Positions 7,340 through 16,355 of a DNA stretch of 64,000 bases are shown here, piece after piece; positions within the stretch are counted from its first letter, which is position 1; each line of letters begins with the position of its first letter. The position numbers were made by a program, and so were the translations under genes. Under the pieces are notes generated by a model, which made no database searches, was not told the origin of the DNA, and saw only the letters and a program-made list of their open reading frames with translations. The stretch spans positions 62,001-126,000 of the forward strand of contig NZ_JACOGD010000005.1 in the NCBI RefSeq assembly GCF_014284235.1, read 5' to 3'. This DNA is from Cognatundibacterium curvum. GTDB lineage: Bacteria; Pseudomonadota; Gammaproteobacteria; Burkholderiales; Burkholderiaceae_D.

Positions 7340-7795
7340 ATGGAAACCACAGGACTACCCGCCAAACGGCGTCAAATCGATGTACTGCTCAGCAAATACG
7401 CAGAGAGTCATCTGCATCCCACCAATGAATTAATACACTGTGTCTGCGTACCGGCTATCGTATTTTCCTTGCTGGGCCTGATCTGGGCGCTGCATCCGCT
7501 CGCAGCCTATGCGATGGTGATGACCAGCCTGATTTACTACTTTTCTTTATCTACCCATTTTGCGCTGGGGATGTTGCTGATGTCGGCTGTGATGCTGGCT
7601 GTATTGCAGCAATTGCCGCAGCAGGGCGTCTGGCAAATTTCACTCGCCGTCTTTGTGCTGGCCTGGATCGGACAGTTTATCGGTCATCGTATAGAAGGAA
7701 AAAAACCTTCGTTTTTCGATGACCTGCGGTTTTTGCTGGTGGGTCCCTTGTTTGTACTGGGATTGTTGTACCGTCGTCTCGGTATCAGTTATTGA
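7340..7795 (+). CDS. Mpo1-like (DUF962) membrane protein
   Basis: A 151-residue inner-membrane protein of the DUF962/Mpo1 family; yeast Mpo1 is an iron-dependent dioxygenase of 2-hydroxy fatty acids, and bacterial members are uncharacterised. The histidine-containing motifs expected of the family are present: YAESHLHPTNELIHCVCVP near residues 20-40 and FIGHRIEGKKPSFFDDLRFLL near 112-134, separated by three or four hydrophobic segments. A strong ribosome site (caggaga) precedes the ATG. Its stop overlaps that of the convergent diguanylate cyclase gene by 7 bp. Confidence 0.85.
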   Translation: METTGLPAKRRQIDVLLSKYAESHLHPTNELIHCVCVPAIVFSLLGLIWALHPLAAYAMVMTSLIYYFSLSTHFALGMLLMSAVMLAVLQQLPQQGVWQISLAVFVLAWIGQFIGHRIEGKKPSFFDDLRFLLVGPLFVLGLLYRRLGISY

Positions 7796-9090
7796 GCTGT
7801 TTCTCCGTCTGGCAGCGTGCTGTTCGGGTCATACAGGCGCCAGGTATTGCGGCCGGCAGCTTTTGCTGCCTGCAATGCCAGGTCAGTATTGCGCAGGAAC
7901 AGACGCTGTTCATGTGCATGTAAAGGGCAGCAGGAAATACCGATACTGCCTGTGATCAGCAGTGAACTGCCATTCAGTATCAGTGGCCGGCGCAAGGCCT
8001 GCAGCAGACGTTCCGCCAGCTGACGCACGGTATCCAGCGGGCCAGCAGCTGGCAAAATCACTGCGAATTCATCAGCCCCGACCCGGCACAGGGTATCGGT
8101 ATTACGCAACACCTCCATCAGACGCTCAGACATGGCAATCAATACCTGATCACAGACGTCATATCCGAGCTTATCCGAAATCGTTTTGAACTGATCAAGG
8201 TCGATAAACATCAGCGCCATCATCTCATTATTGCTGATCGCTTCTTCCACGCAATTGGTAATCAGTTTGTGGAAATAATGCCGGTTGGGCAGCTTGGTCA
8301 GGCTGTCGTGATTCTCAAGGATGCTGATACGGTTTTCCATATCGCGTCTTTCTCTGGCTTCCGCATGCTGATCGGATTCCCAGCTTTCCATCCTTGCCAG
8401 CATCAGGTTGCAATGGGTATGCAAGCTGCCAAAGTCGCGTATCCGGTCGGCCGGTGCGCGCAGGCTGTAGTCATTCAGTGTGGCAGATTTTTCTAAGACT
8501 GAGGCCAGATCGGCGACGGGTTGCAAGGCCTGCAGATGTTTTTTGGTCAGCAGATAAGCAGCACCCAAAGCGCTGGCCAATGCAAACGGCAGGCCGGCCA
8601 GCAGGATCAGCAGCAGATGCAGGTAGAGTGCTGTCTGACTGATTTCGACATACAGGTGGCCGCGTACATCGACCGAATCCTGTACCGGGGTGCGTATCGT
8701 CATGGTCGTCAGCTGAGCCGACAATTCGCTCTCTGTACTCAGCTCCACGGTCTTCATCCCATCCGGGTTCAGCAGATTGCCCTTGTCCCACGCGACGATG
8801 GCGGCACCGTCTCTATTGAAGACGGCGATCGACAGCATGCGCTTATCATGGGCGGCATTCAGCGTCAGATTCTGTACCCCGCGCAAATCACCGGTAATGA
8901 TGCTGTCAGACAGATTGCTGGCCAGCGTTTTCGCAGTTAACAGAAATTCTTCCCGCATATGCTGCTGCATCAAAGCGGCACTGACCAGGCTGATACTGAA
9001 CAATGCGGCCAGCGCTGCGCTGATGGTATAGATCAGATTGTAGCGGAGTAGCTTCTGTCCGACTGGTAATCCGAAGGGAAGTATATTCAT
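7789..9090 (-). CDS. Membrane diguanylate cyclase with GADEF motif
   Basis: Predicted to make cyclic di-GMP from GTP. Starting at the ATG at 9090 it has 433 residues; a TTG at 9135 would add 15 but has no ribosome site. Two transmembrane helices (about 16-38 and 152-182) flank a periplasmic domain of roughly 110 residues similar to CHASE8-type sensors, then a HAMP-like linker and a GGDEF domain from about residue 255. The active-site loop reads RVGADEF (second Gly replaced by Ala). The inhibitory I-site RxxD (RNTD) five residues before it is intact, as are FIDLDQFK and the HDSLTKLPNR opening. Activity is likely but not certain given the substitution. It converges on the Mpo1-like gene. Confidence 0.9.
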   Translation of the reverse strand: MNILPFGLPVGQKLLRYNLIYTISAALAALFSISLVSAALMQQHMREEFLLTAKTLASNLSDSIITGDLRGVQNLTLNAAHDKRMLSIAVFNRDGAAIVAWDKGNLLNPDGMKTVELSTESELSAQLTTMTIRTPVQDSVDVRGHLYVEISQTALYLHLLLILLAGLPFALASALGAAYLLTKKHLQALQPVADLASVLEKSATLNDYSLRAPADRIRDFGSLHTHCNLMLARMESWESDQHAEARERRDMENRISILENHDSLTKLPNRHYFHKLITNCVEEAISNNEMMALMFIDLDQFKTISDKLGYDVCDQVLIAMSERLMEVLRNTDTLCRVGADEFAVILPAAGPLDTVRQLAERLLQALRRPLILNGSSLLITGSIGISCCPLHAHEQRLFLRNTDLALQAAKAAGRNTWRLYDPNSTLPDGETAQ

Positions 9091-9334
9091 GTGAAACTCT
9101 GGTAGGGCGGTAACTGTATTATGGCTGTTAAGCAATGCGCTGATTTGGCAATTGCGTGCGCAATATACCTTGCTGTGGTTTCTCTGTCACATGATCATTT
9201 GTAAAAATGACCTCACTCCGTAGTTTCCCTTATCGGATTGGCGTCAAATTCTCGCTGACGGATGCCGCCGGCAGCGCTGCACAATCGGCCAACTGCAGGT
9301 AAACTGCGTACCACTTTTCAGATTTTTCTTAGCC

Positions 9335-11215
9335 GTGACCACCACTAGCCTCCCCATGAATCCTGTGTTAGCTGCCGTTTCTGCCTCCAGCTGTTTTGCT
9401 TTGCTCGATGATGCGCAATCTGCACAAGCAGATTCCCGTTTGTATCACACACTGCATAGCGTGCTTGAATGCCGCGACCCGGCCAGCTGGCCGCTGTTTC
9501 TGCAGCAGCTGGAGCAGGCTTTGCAGCAGGGCTTGTATGCGGTCAGTCTGCTGTCGTACGAAACCGGCGCAGAATTACACGGTATCGCCGCACGCGAACA
9601 GGCACCACTGTCGCGCATCCTGCTGTTTTCCGCTTGTCTGCGCCTGACCTCACAACAAGTGCAGGATTGGCTGCAGCAACAGCCGGAAAGCCGCGATGTG
9701 GCGGGGATCGCGGGAATCCGCGCTAATGTGGACGAGGCCAGCTTTAGCGCAGCCATTGCGCAGGTGCAGGATTACATTCGTGCCGGTGACACCTATCAGG
9801 TGAATTACACTTACCGCCTGCATTTTGACAGTTTTGGTGAGCCGCTGGCGCTGTATCAGCGGCTACGTGCACGCCAGCCGGTACCGTACGGCGCGCTGAT
9901 ACGCTTGCCCGATGGCGGTGCGATCTTATCGATGTCGCCGGAACTGTTTATCCGCCATCAGGAGGGCCAATTGCTGGCACGTCCTATGAAGGGCACTGCT
10001 GCAGCGACGGGGGACGCGACGCGCGATGCGCAGATTGCCGCTGAACTCGCAGCGGACAGCAAAAACCGCGCTGAAAATCTGATGATCGTGGATTTGCTGC
10101 GTAATGATTTGGGTCGTATCGCAGAAACCGGCAGCGTAACTGTACCGCGTTTGTTTGAAGTGAACCGCTTTTCCAGCGTGTTGCAGATGACGTCCACCAT
10201 ACAGGCACAGCTGCGCAGCGGGCTTGCGCTGACTGAAGTGCTGACAGCTTTATTCCCTTGCGGCTCCATCACCGGCGCCCCCAAACGTCGCACCATGCAG
10301 ATTATCCGCGAACTGGAAACGGAGGCACGCGGCATCTACACTGGTGCGATAGGCTGGTTTGATCCACCCTCAGCCAGCCAGGCAATCGGTGACTTCTGCC
10401 TGTCGGTACCTATTCGCACGCTCCAGCTTGCGCCGCCTGAACTGCAGCAGGGCAGGCAGATACGGCGCAGTGTGATGGGCGTGGGCGCAGGTATTGTGTA
10501 TGACAGCGTGGCGACTGAGGAATTTGCCGAATGCCAGCTCAAGGCACGTTTCCTGACCGGTTTGCAGGCACCGCTGGCGCTGTTCGAAACCATGCATGCC
10601 ACGCGCGAGCAGGGCATACGTCATCTGCAACGGCATCTGCAGCGCTTACAACATTCCGCAGCTTACTTTGGTATCGCACAGGATCTGGCCGGCTGGCAGC
10701 AGGCGCTGGAACAGGCTTGCGCCGGGTTGGCGCCTGCCTGTGCACACAGGGTCAAATTCCAGTTACAGCCGGATGGCAGCTGGAGTATCAACAGCGCAGC
10801 GCTGAGTCCCTTGCCAGACGCGCCTAAGGTCTTAATTTCGCCCCATGTGATGCAGTCGGATCAGTTACTGCTCAGGCATAAAACCAGCTGCCGCGAGATT
10901 TATGATCAGGCCTGGCAGGCGGCAGAAGCGCAGGGTGCGTTTGATATGCTGTTTTTTAACCAGCATGGTCACCTGACCGAAGGCGGGCGCAGCAATGTGT
11001 TCTTGTGTATCGATGGTCAGTGGCTGACGCCACCGTTACAGGATGGCCTCTTACCCGGCGTGATGCGCAGTGTATTGTTGGAGGACGTGCAGCTGGCGGC
11101 GCGTGAACAAACGCTGACACGCGCTGATCTGCAGCGCGCCACGCATATTATGCTGTGTAATGCCTTGCGCGGTGCATTCAGTGTGCAGTTGATATCGGCA
11201 GAAGTTCAGCACTGA
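9335..11215 (+). CDS. pabB: Fused aminodeoxychorismate synthase component I and aminodeoxychorismate lyase
   Basis: A 626-residue fusion making p-aminobenzoate for folate. Residues about 1-375 are the chorismate-binding PabB part, with GDTYQVNYTYRL, RPMKGTAAATGD (the Lys of PIKGT-type motifs), AENLMIVDLLRNDLG and FPCGSITGAPKRRTM. Residues about 400-626 are a PabC-like class IV PLP lyase, with the LLRHKTS Lys region and HLTEGGRSNVF. Such fusions are common in betaproteobacteria. The start is a GTG at 9335; an ATG at 9356 is an alternative. It ends 2 bp from the convergent SpeE-like gene. Glutamine amidotransferase PabA is not encoded here. Confidence 0.93.
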   Translation: MTTTSLPMNPVLAAVSASSCFALLDDAQSAQADSRLYHTLHSVLECRDPASWPLFLQQLEQALQQGLYAVSLLSYETGAELHGIAAREQAPLSRILLFSACLRLTSQQVQDWLQQQPESRDVAGIAGIRANVDEASFSAAIAQVQDYIRAGDTYQVNYTYRLHFDSFGEPLALYQRLRARQPVPYGALIRLPDGGAILSMSPELFIRHQEGQLLARPMKGTAAATGDATRDAQIAAELAADSKNRAENLMIVDLLRNDLGRIAETGSVTVPRLFEVNRFSSVLQMTSTIQAQLRSGLALTEVLTALFPCGSITGAPKRRTMQIIRELETEARGIYTGAIGWFDPPSASQAIGDFCLSVPIRTLQLAPPELQQGRQIRRSVMGVGAGIVYDSVATEEFAECQLKARFLTGLQAPLALFETMHATREQGIRHLQRHLQRLQHSAAYFGIAQDLAGWQQALEQACAGLAPACAHRVKFQLQPDGSWSINSAALSPLPDAPKVLISPHVMQSDQLLLRHKTSCREIYDQAWQAAEAQGAFDMLFFNQHGHLTEGGRSNVFLCIDGQWLTPPLQDGLLPGVMRSVLLEDVQLAAREQTLTRADLQRATHIMLCNALRGAFSVQLISAEVQH

Positions 11216-11217
11216 AG

Positions 11218-12006
11218 TTAAGCACTGACGTCGGCCATCCAGGCTTGCAAGCCTTTGACCCATTTGGCGGCTGGCAGCTTAGTCTGCATACGGATCTCGA
11301 GTGCACGTTCATACAGAGCGTCGAAATCCACCACCGGCGCCTGTTTGAATGCAAGTGCAATGGTATTGGCATCATGCACGATAGGCAGCCAGACCACCGC
11401 ATCAAAGGCCTGTTCCAAGGCCGCGATATTGGCATCGCAGTTTTGCCGGTAATTGCGCGGATTACCAAACAGATTGACAGTCAGCATACCGTCTGCACTC
11501 AGGGTATCGGCACAGGCTTGATAAAAGGCCGGGCTGGATAAGGCAGGTGCTTCCGCTGCCGCATCGTATAAATCCACTTGCAGGATATCGACACTGCCCG
11601 CATGAGCAGGATCGCTCACGTAATCCAGCGCATTCATGTTCAGTACCTGCAGCCGTTCATCATCTGGCGGCAAACGGAAATGCTGGCGGCAGGCTGTGAT
11701 GACGGCTGGATTCAGTTCCACCGCTGTGACCCGGCTAAGCGGGAACTGGTGATAACAGAATTTAGTCAGCGCCGCGGCTCCCAGTCCCAGTTGTACAACA
11801 TGGGCAGCCTGCTCGCGAAACAGCAGCCACATCATCATTTGCTGCACATATTCCAGCTCTATCTGATTCGGCATAGCGAGCCGCATTGCACCTTGTATCG
11901 CATCCGATGACAGATGCAAGGTGCGTACGCCTAAGTGTTCCTGGATGGTGACGGCCGGTGCGGATTCCAGCTGCTCCTGCCGGTAAGCTTGTTCAGCGCC
12001 GCTCAC
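11218..12006 (-). CDS. SpeE-like (spermidine synthase superfamily) protein
   Basis: A 262-residue Rossmann-fold protein of the polyamine synthase/methyltransferase superfamily. The nucleotide-binding loop reads QLGLGAAALTKF where true spermidine synthases have GGGDG, and the acidic strand reads AVELNP, followed by QVDLYDA. It therefore may use S-adenosylmethionine or its decarboxylated form, but aminopropyl transfer is not assured. It starts with GTG overlapping the stop of the upstream GST gene by 4 bp (GTGA), so it is coupled to the GST-moeB side. Confidence 0.8.
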   Translation of the reverse strand: MSGAEQAYRQEQLESAPAVTIQEHLGVRTLHLSSDAIQGAMRLAMPNQIELEYVQQMMMWLLFREQAAHVVQLGLGAAALTKFCYHQFPLSRVTAVELNPAVITACRQHFRLPPDDERLQVLNMNALDYVSDPAHAGSVDILQVDLYDAAAEAPALSSPAFYQACADTLSADGMLTVNLFGNPRNYRQNCDANIAALEQAFDAVVWLPIVHDANTIALAFKQAPVVDFDALYERALEIRMQTKLPAAKWVKGLQAWMADVSA

Positions 12007-12650
12007 GACTGAAGGTCCCTGGGCCAGGGATCAACCGCTTCAATTTCCATCATGCGCTGCCAGGCAGGGCGCTGTACCACACGTGCAGTCAGTGCGCGTA
12101 AAGCTGGCCATTCTGTCGCAGGATGCGGCATATTGCGCGACCAGCGCATCAGCATGGTCAGATACAGATCGGCGCTAGTGAATTGCTCGCCGAGTAAATA
12201 CGGACCCTGCTGGCTCAAATGCTGGTCGAGCTGATCCCAGATGCGCGCGATTTTTTTTTGTATCGCCTGACTCAGCACTTCCGGATGGCTGGCATGGCCC
12301 AGCTCTTGCGGATAAAACCAAAGCCGGAAACTGGCTTGCAGATTATGGCTGAGCGACAGCATCCACTGACGCCATAAATCATAGGCGACCGTGCCGCGCA
12401 CCGGTGCCAAACCACTTTCAGGGTGGCGCTCTGCCAGTAGCATGGCGATTGCTGCAGCTTCGGTATATGGCTGTTCATCCAGCACCAGAGTCGGTACTAC
12501 CCCGTTGGGATTCAGACGCAGATAGGCCGGATCTTTTTGCTGCTGTTTGTCGATATCGACCAGCTGTAAACGATGCGCCGCACCGGTTTCCAGCAGCATC
12601 AGGTGGACCAGCATGCTGGCAGTGCCGGGGCTGTAGTACAAGGTGTACAT
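12003..12650 (-). CDS. Glutathione S-transferase family protein
   Basis: A 215-residue protein with an N-terminal thioredoxin-like domain (MYTLYYSPGTAS, then NPNGVVPTLVLD and the EAAAIAMLL helix, which bind glutathione) and an all-helical C-terminal domain. The start at 12650 is chosen because an AAAGGAAC ribosome site lies just before this ATG and the fold begins there; the longer frame to 12719 would run into the moeB stop region. Substrate unknown. It overlaps the SpeE-like gene by 4 bp. Confidence 0.88.
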   Translation of the reverse strand: MYTLYYSPGTASMLVHLMLLETGAAHRLQLVDIDKQQQKDPAYLRLNPNGVVPTLVLDEQPYTEAAAIAMLLAERHPESGLAPVRGTVAYDLWRQWMLSLSHNLQASFRLWFYPQELGHASHPEVLSQAIQKKIARIWDQLDQHLSQQGPYLLGEQFTSADLYLTMLMRWSRNMPHPATEWPALRALTARVVQRPAWQRMMEIEAVDPWPRDLQS

Positions 12651-12696
12651 GATGTTCCTTTCGTGTGAGCGAATTTGTGGTGGCGGATCTGCAGTC

Positions 12697-13458
12697 TTAA
12701 TCTTTGCGGTGTCTGGCATCGCATACGCAGCATTCGGGGTCGCGCTGCATACTGATGCTATTCCATTGCATGCTCATGGCATCGAGCAATAGCAATCGCC
12801 CCTGCAAAGTCTGCCCTATCTGTAACAGCAGTTTCAATGCTTCAGCGGCTTGCATGGTGCCTATGATGCCGACCAGCGGTGCGAATACACCCATTTGTGA
12901 ACACAGCACTTCTTCAAATTGCTGGTCAGGCGGAAAGACGCAGGCATAGCAGGGCGATGCCGGGAGCGCTGGCTGGTACACGCTGATCTGGCCATCAAAG
13001 CCTATTGCCGCGCCCGACACCAGCGCCACGCCATGCTGTACGCAAGCCTGATTCACCGCATGACGGGTCGCGAAATTATCACTGCAATCGAGTACTACGT
13101 CAGCGGCAGCAATCAGTTCAGACAGGCGTGCTGCGTCTGCTTTTTCCTGTAATGCGGAAACCTGAATATCGGGATTAATTTGCTGCAGGCTGAGACGGGC
13201 TGATTCCACTTTGGGCATGCCGACGCGCGCTGTGCTGTGCAGTATCTGTCTTTGCAGATTAGTCAGATCGACTTCGTCATGATCGACGATGCTGATGTGG
13301 CCTACGCCCGCGCTGGCCAGATACAGTGCGGCCGGTGAACCCAGACCACCGGCACCGATGATCAGTGCATGCGCATTTAATAGTCGTTGTTGCCCTTCTA
13401 TGCCTATCTGCTCAAGCAGAATATGGCGCGAGTAGCGCAGCAGTTGTTGGTCATTCAT
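12697..13458 (-). CDS. moeB: Molybdopterin-synthase adenylyltransferase MoeB / ThiF-HesA family
   Basis: A 253-residue E1-like enzyme that adenylates the C-terminal Gly of a small sulfur-carrier protein (MoaD or ThiS). The nucleotide-binding GAGGLGSPAALYLA near residue 37, the VDLTNLQRQILH arginine motif, DCSDNFATR near 130 and two zinc-binding pairs (CYAC near 183, CCVC near 244) are all present. In betaproteobacteria one protein often serves both molybdopterin and thiamine. There is no visible Shine-Dalgarno sequence: the ATG is 4 nt after the T run of the ctpA terminator. Confidence 0.92.
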   Translation of the reverse strand: MNDQQLLRYSRHILLEQIGIEGQQRLLNAHALIIGAGGLGSPAALYLASAGVGHISIVDHDEVDLTNLQRQILHSTARVGMPKVESARLSLQQINPDIQVSALQEKADAARLSELIAAADVVLDCSDNFATRHAVNQACVQHGVALVSGAAIGFDGQISVYQPALPASPCYACVFPPDQQFEEVLCSQMGVFAPLVGIIGTMQAAEALKLLLQIGQTLQGRLLLLDAMSMQWNSISMQRDPECCVCDARHRKD

Positions 13459-13462
13459 AGGA

Positions 13463-13488
13463 TAAAAAAAGGCCGCACCGGGCGGCCT
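13463..13488 (-). terminator. Intrinsic terminator between ctpA and moeB
   Basis: On the minus strand a 7-bp stem (aggccgc / gcggcct, 13470-13488) with a 5-nt loop is followed by seven T (13463-13469). It lies 12 bp after the ctpA stop and directly before the moeB start codon, so it would end or attenuate transcription into moeB. Confidence 0.75.
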
Positions 13489-13500
13489 GATTGAAGCGGA

Positions 13501-14997
13501 TTATTTTTTCTTCGTGTCGGTTTTTGCGTCTTTAGCTGACTTGTCAGCTTTATCGGATTTATCTGATTTATCTGATTTATCCGCCGCCTTGTCACCGTCT
13601 TTGCTGTCTTTCGGTTCGGTGACTTTAACTGGCAAACCTTTCAGATGATTCAGTGCCTGCGCTAACTGGAAGTCTTCCTTGCTGCCGTATTCCAGCGGTT
13701 TGACTTTTTTCGCGAGCGCGATCAGACGTTGCTCTTCTTCCAGCTCATCGACCTTAGGACGGGTGTTTTCTTTTTCCTTGTCATTGCTCAGATGCTTTTG
13801 CAGATCGGCTTCGCGTGAGCGGAAGCTGTTCAGGCCATCGCCTTCTGCGGTTTCTTCCACGTTCAGATCCGGCACGATGCCTTTGGCCTGAATAGAGCGG
13901 CCATTCGGTGTGTAATAACGTGCGGTGGTCAGCTTGACTGCAGTGTCAGCAGAAATCTGGCGTATGGTTTGTACCGAGCCCTTACCGAAGCTTTGTGTAC
14001 CGATGACGGTCGCGCGCTTGTAATCCTGCAGGGCGCCAGCCACGATTTCAGACGCCGACGCAGAGCCGGTATTGATCAGCACCACCATAGGCACTTGTTT
14101 GATCGCGTCCGGCAGTTTGGCTAAAGGATCAGAAGCTGTGCGGCCAGCGTAGAATTCACGTTTTGCATAATAGGTCGCTTTCTGATCAGCCAGCTGACCA
14201 TTGGTGGATACTACCGCCACGTCTTTAGGCAGGAAGGCGGCTGAAACACCAATCGCACCTGGCAGCACGCCGCCCGGGTCATTGCGCAAATCGAGGATCA
14301 GACCTTTAATATGCGGGTTTTGCGCATACAAGGCCTGGATTTTTTTAGACATGTCTTCGACCGTTGGTTCCTGGAACTGTGCGATACGCACCCAGGCGTA
14401 ATCCGGTTCCACCAGTTTGGCTTTGACACTCTGTTGTTTGATGAGCTCGCGCGTAATGGTGACGACGATAGGTTTATCTTCGCCTTTGCGTGCAATGGTC
14501 AGCGTGATCTTGGTATTGGGTTCGCCGCGCATTTTTTTAACGGCTTCATCCAGCGTCAGTCCTTTGACCGTTTGTGAATCGAGGCGGGTAATCAGATCGC
14601 CTGGTTTCAGGCCAGCGCGGTAAGCCGGTGAGTCTTCAATTGGCGACACGATTTTGACATAGCCATCTTCCATCCCTACTTCGATACCCAGTCCGACGAA
14701 TTTGCCCTGGGTGCCTTCTTTTAATTCCTTGAATGCTTTCTTGTCCAGATAAGCTGAGTGCGGGTCTAGCGAGGCGACCATGCCGGAAATGGCCTCAGTC
14801 AGCAGTTTATTGTCGCTGACCGGTTCCACATAGTCGGTTTTGATGAGGCCGAACACATCGGCCAGCTGGCGCATTTCTTCCACAGGAAGTGGGCTTCCCG
14901 CATTTTTTTGTGCCAATGCGGAGAATTGCATGGAGACGGCTACGCCAGCTACCATGCCCAGGCCGATAAGACCGAAATTCTTAAATTTGCTGCCCAT
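13501..14997 (-). CDS. ctpA: Carboxy-terminal processing protease (S41 family)
   Basis: A 498-residue periplasmic serine protease with a Ser-Lys dyad. An N-terminal signal anchor (GLIGLGMVAGVAVSM) is followed by the S41 cap, a PDZ domain (about 100-185) and the protease core. Catalytic Ser314 lies in GSASASEI and Lys339 in SFGKGSVQ, 25 residues apart as in Prc. The last 40 residues are a low-complexity Lys/Asp/Ser tail encoded by short tandem repeats. It follows envC by 14 bp; the envC-ctpA pairing is usual and points to control of peptidoglycan hydrolases or their regulators in cell separation. Confidence 0.94.
   Translation of the reverse strand: MGSKFKNFGLIGLGMVAGVAVSMQFSALAQKNAGSPLPVEEMRQLADVFGLIKTDYVEPVSDNKLLTEAISGMVASLDPHSAYLDKKAFKELKEGTQGKFVGLGIEVGMEDGYVKIVSPIEDSPAYRAGLKPGDLITRLDSQTVKGLTLDEAVKKMRGEPNTKITLTIARKGEDKPIVVTITRELIKQQSVKAKLVEPDYAWVRIAQFQEPTVEDMSKKIQALYAQNPHIKGLILDLRNDPGGVLPGAIGVSAAFLPKDVAVVSTNGQLADQKATYYAKREFYAGRTASDPLAKLPDAIKQVPMVVLINTGSASASEIVAGALQDYKRATVIGTQSFGKGSVQTIRQISADTAVKLTTARYYTPNGRSIQAKGIVPDLNVEETAEGDGLNSFRSREADLQKHLSNDKEKENTRPKVDELEEEQRLIALAKKVKPLEYGSKEDFQLAQALNHLKGLPVKVTEPKDSKDGDKAADKSDKSDKSDKADKSAKDAKTDTKKK
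13549..13584 (-). repeat. In-frame 9-bp tandem repeat in the ctpA tail
   Basis: Four consecutive 9-bp units (tttatcNga-like; two identical in the middle, two with single changes) encode the tripeptides ADK, SDK, SDK and SDK. Unit loss or gain would change tail length without a frameshift. Confidence 0.8.
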
Positions 14998-15011
14998 GTT
15001 TCACCTAAAGC

Positions 15012-16349
15012 CTATTTAACGACGATCCAGTTCAGCGGATCAAATGCCCGTCCCTGATGACGGATCTCAAAGTATAAACCTGATTCTTCATTACCGCCGC
15101 TGTTACCTGCGCTGGCAATCACATCGCCAGCCTTCACGGTATCACCAACGTGTTTTAATACGGACTGATTGCTGCCATAGATACTCATATAGGAATCACC
15201 GTGGTCGACGATCACCATATTGCCATAGCCTTTATACCAATCGGCAAAAATCACTTTACCCGGTGCTACGGCGCGCACTTCTGCGCCTTCGCCAGCCTTG
15301 ATGAATAAGCCTTTCCAGCTAGGTCCATCACCGCGGCGGCTGCCAAATTTCGCCAGAATATCGCCTTTGACCGGCAGGCGCATTTGTCCTTTGAGCCTGT
15401 CAAATTCACCGGCTGGCGGCAGATTAGACTTAGCCTGCTTGGGCGGCTCTTCCGGTTCAGCCGGTTTCACTACGACTGGTTTACCGGTTTTTTTGCTCTC
15501 CAGCGCAGCGAGTCTGGCTTTTTCTTTTTGTGCTGCGATTCTTTCCTGGCGCTGTTTTTCTTCCTGCTCGGCGCGCGCTTTTTCAGCTTTGGCCTGTTCT
15601 TCAATTAACTGATTCAGACGTGAGACCAGATTGCTGAGCCTTTGTTCATCTTTTTGCAGGCTGTCCGCCTGTTTTTTTTGTGCGTGTAATTTATCCGACA
15701 ACTGAACGACCAGGCCGGCATGTTTTTTCTTTTGTTTTTCCAGCGCCGCTTTATGTTCTTTTTCTTCTTCGGCGATTTCGTCCAGCTCTTGTTTCGCCTG
15801 TTGTGCTTCCTTGGTATTCTGCTCAACTGCTTTCATACTGCTGCGCAGGCTTTCTATCATTTTGGCCTGAGTTTGCGACACATAGCCCATGTATTGCAGA
15901 TCGCGGTTGATGCGGTTGGGATTGTCGCCGGACAGCAGCAGTTTCAGGCGATCACTGTCGCCATGCATATACTGACGTTTGAGGAAGCTGGACAACTGCT
16001 CTTTTTGCCGCGTGACTTGCGCCTGTAGAGCTTGCTGCTGCTCTGTCAGTTGTTTCAATCTGGTTTCAGTGTCGGCTTGTTCCTGCTGCAGATCGCGCAA
16101 GGAACGATTCGCTTCGGAAATCGCCTTTTCGGATTCAGCCAGTGCATCTTCTGCGTGATCTTTGGCATTTTCCGTTTTGTTGATATCGGTTTTCAGTGCC
16201 TTGAGCTGCTGCTGTAATTCTGCACGATCCGCTTCAGCTTTTGATTTTTGCTGCGCGCGCGTCGGCGTTGCCGCCGACACGGATGCGCTGCCGCCTGCCA
16301 GTGACAGGCACAGCAACGCACAAGCCCATAAAAGTGTGGTCTGACGCAT
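15012..16349 (-). CDS. envC: EnvC-like murein hydrolase activator (degenerate LytM/M23)
   Basis: A 445-residue periplasmic protein with a signal peptide (cleaved near SVSAATP), a long Gln/Lys/Glu-rich coiled coil (about 30-275) and a C-terminal LytM domain (about 325-445). The catalytic zinc residues of active M23 peptidases are lost: the first His-x3-Asp position reads WKGLF, and HxH is replaced by LYFE. This matches EnvC, which activates amidases AmiA/AmiB at the septum without being a hydrolase itself. It lies between gpmA and ctpA with short gaps (6 and 14 bp), so the three are probably cotranscribed. Confidence 0.9.
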   Translation of the reverse strand: MRQTTLLWACALLCLSLAGGSASVSAATPTRAQQKSKAEADRAELQQQLKALKTDINKTENAKDHAEDALAESEKAISEANRSLRDLQQEQADTETRLKQLTEQQQALQAQVTRQKEQLSSFLKRQYMHGDSDRLKLLLSGDNPNRINRDLQYMGYVSQTQAKMIESLRSSMKAVEQNTKEAQQAKQELDEIAEEEKEHKAALEKQKKKHAGLVVQLSDKLHAQKKQADSLQKDEQRLSNLVSRLNQLIEEQAKAEKARAEQEEKQRQERIAAQKEKARLAALESKKTGKPVVVKPAEPEEPPKQAKSNLPPAGEFDRLKGQMRLPVKGDILAKFGSRRGDGPSWKGLFIKAGEGAEVRAVAPGKVIFADWYKGYGNMVIVDHGDSYMSIYGSNQSVLKHVGDTVKAGDVIASAGNSGGNEESGLYFEIRHQGRAFDPLNWIVVK

Positions 16350-16355
16350 CCGTAC

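Noticed and set aside
12651-12719. Upstream extension of the GST frame
   Set aside because: It overlaps the moeB coding end, and the ATG at 12650 has a good ribosome site.
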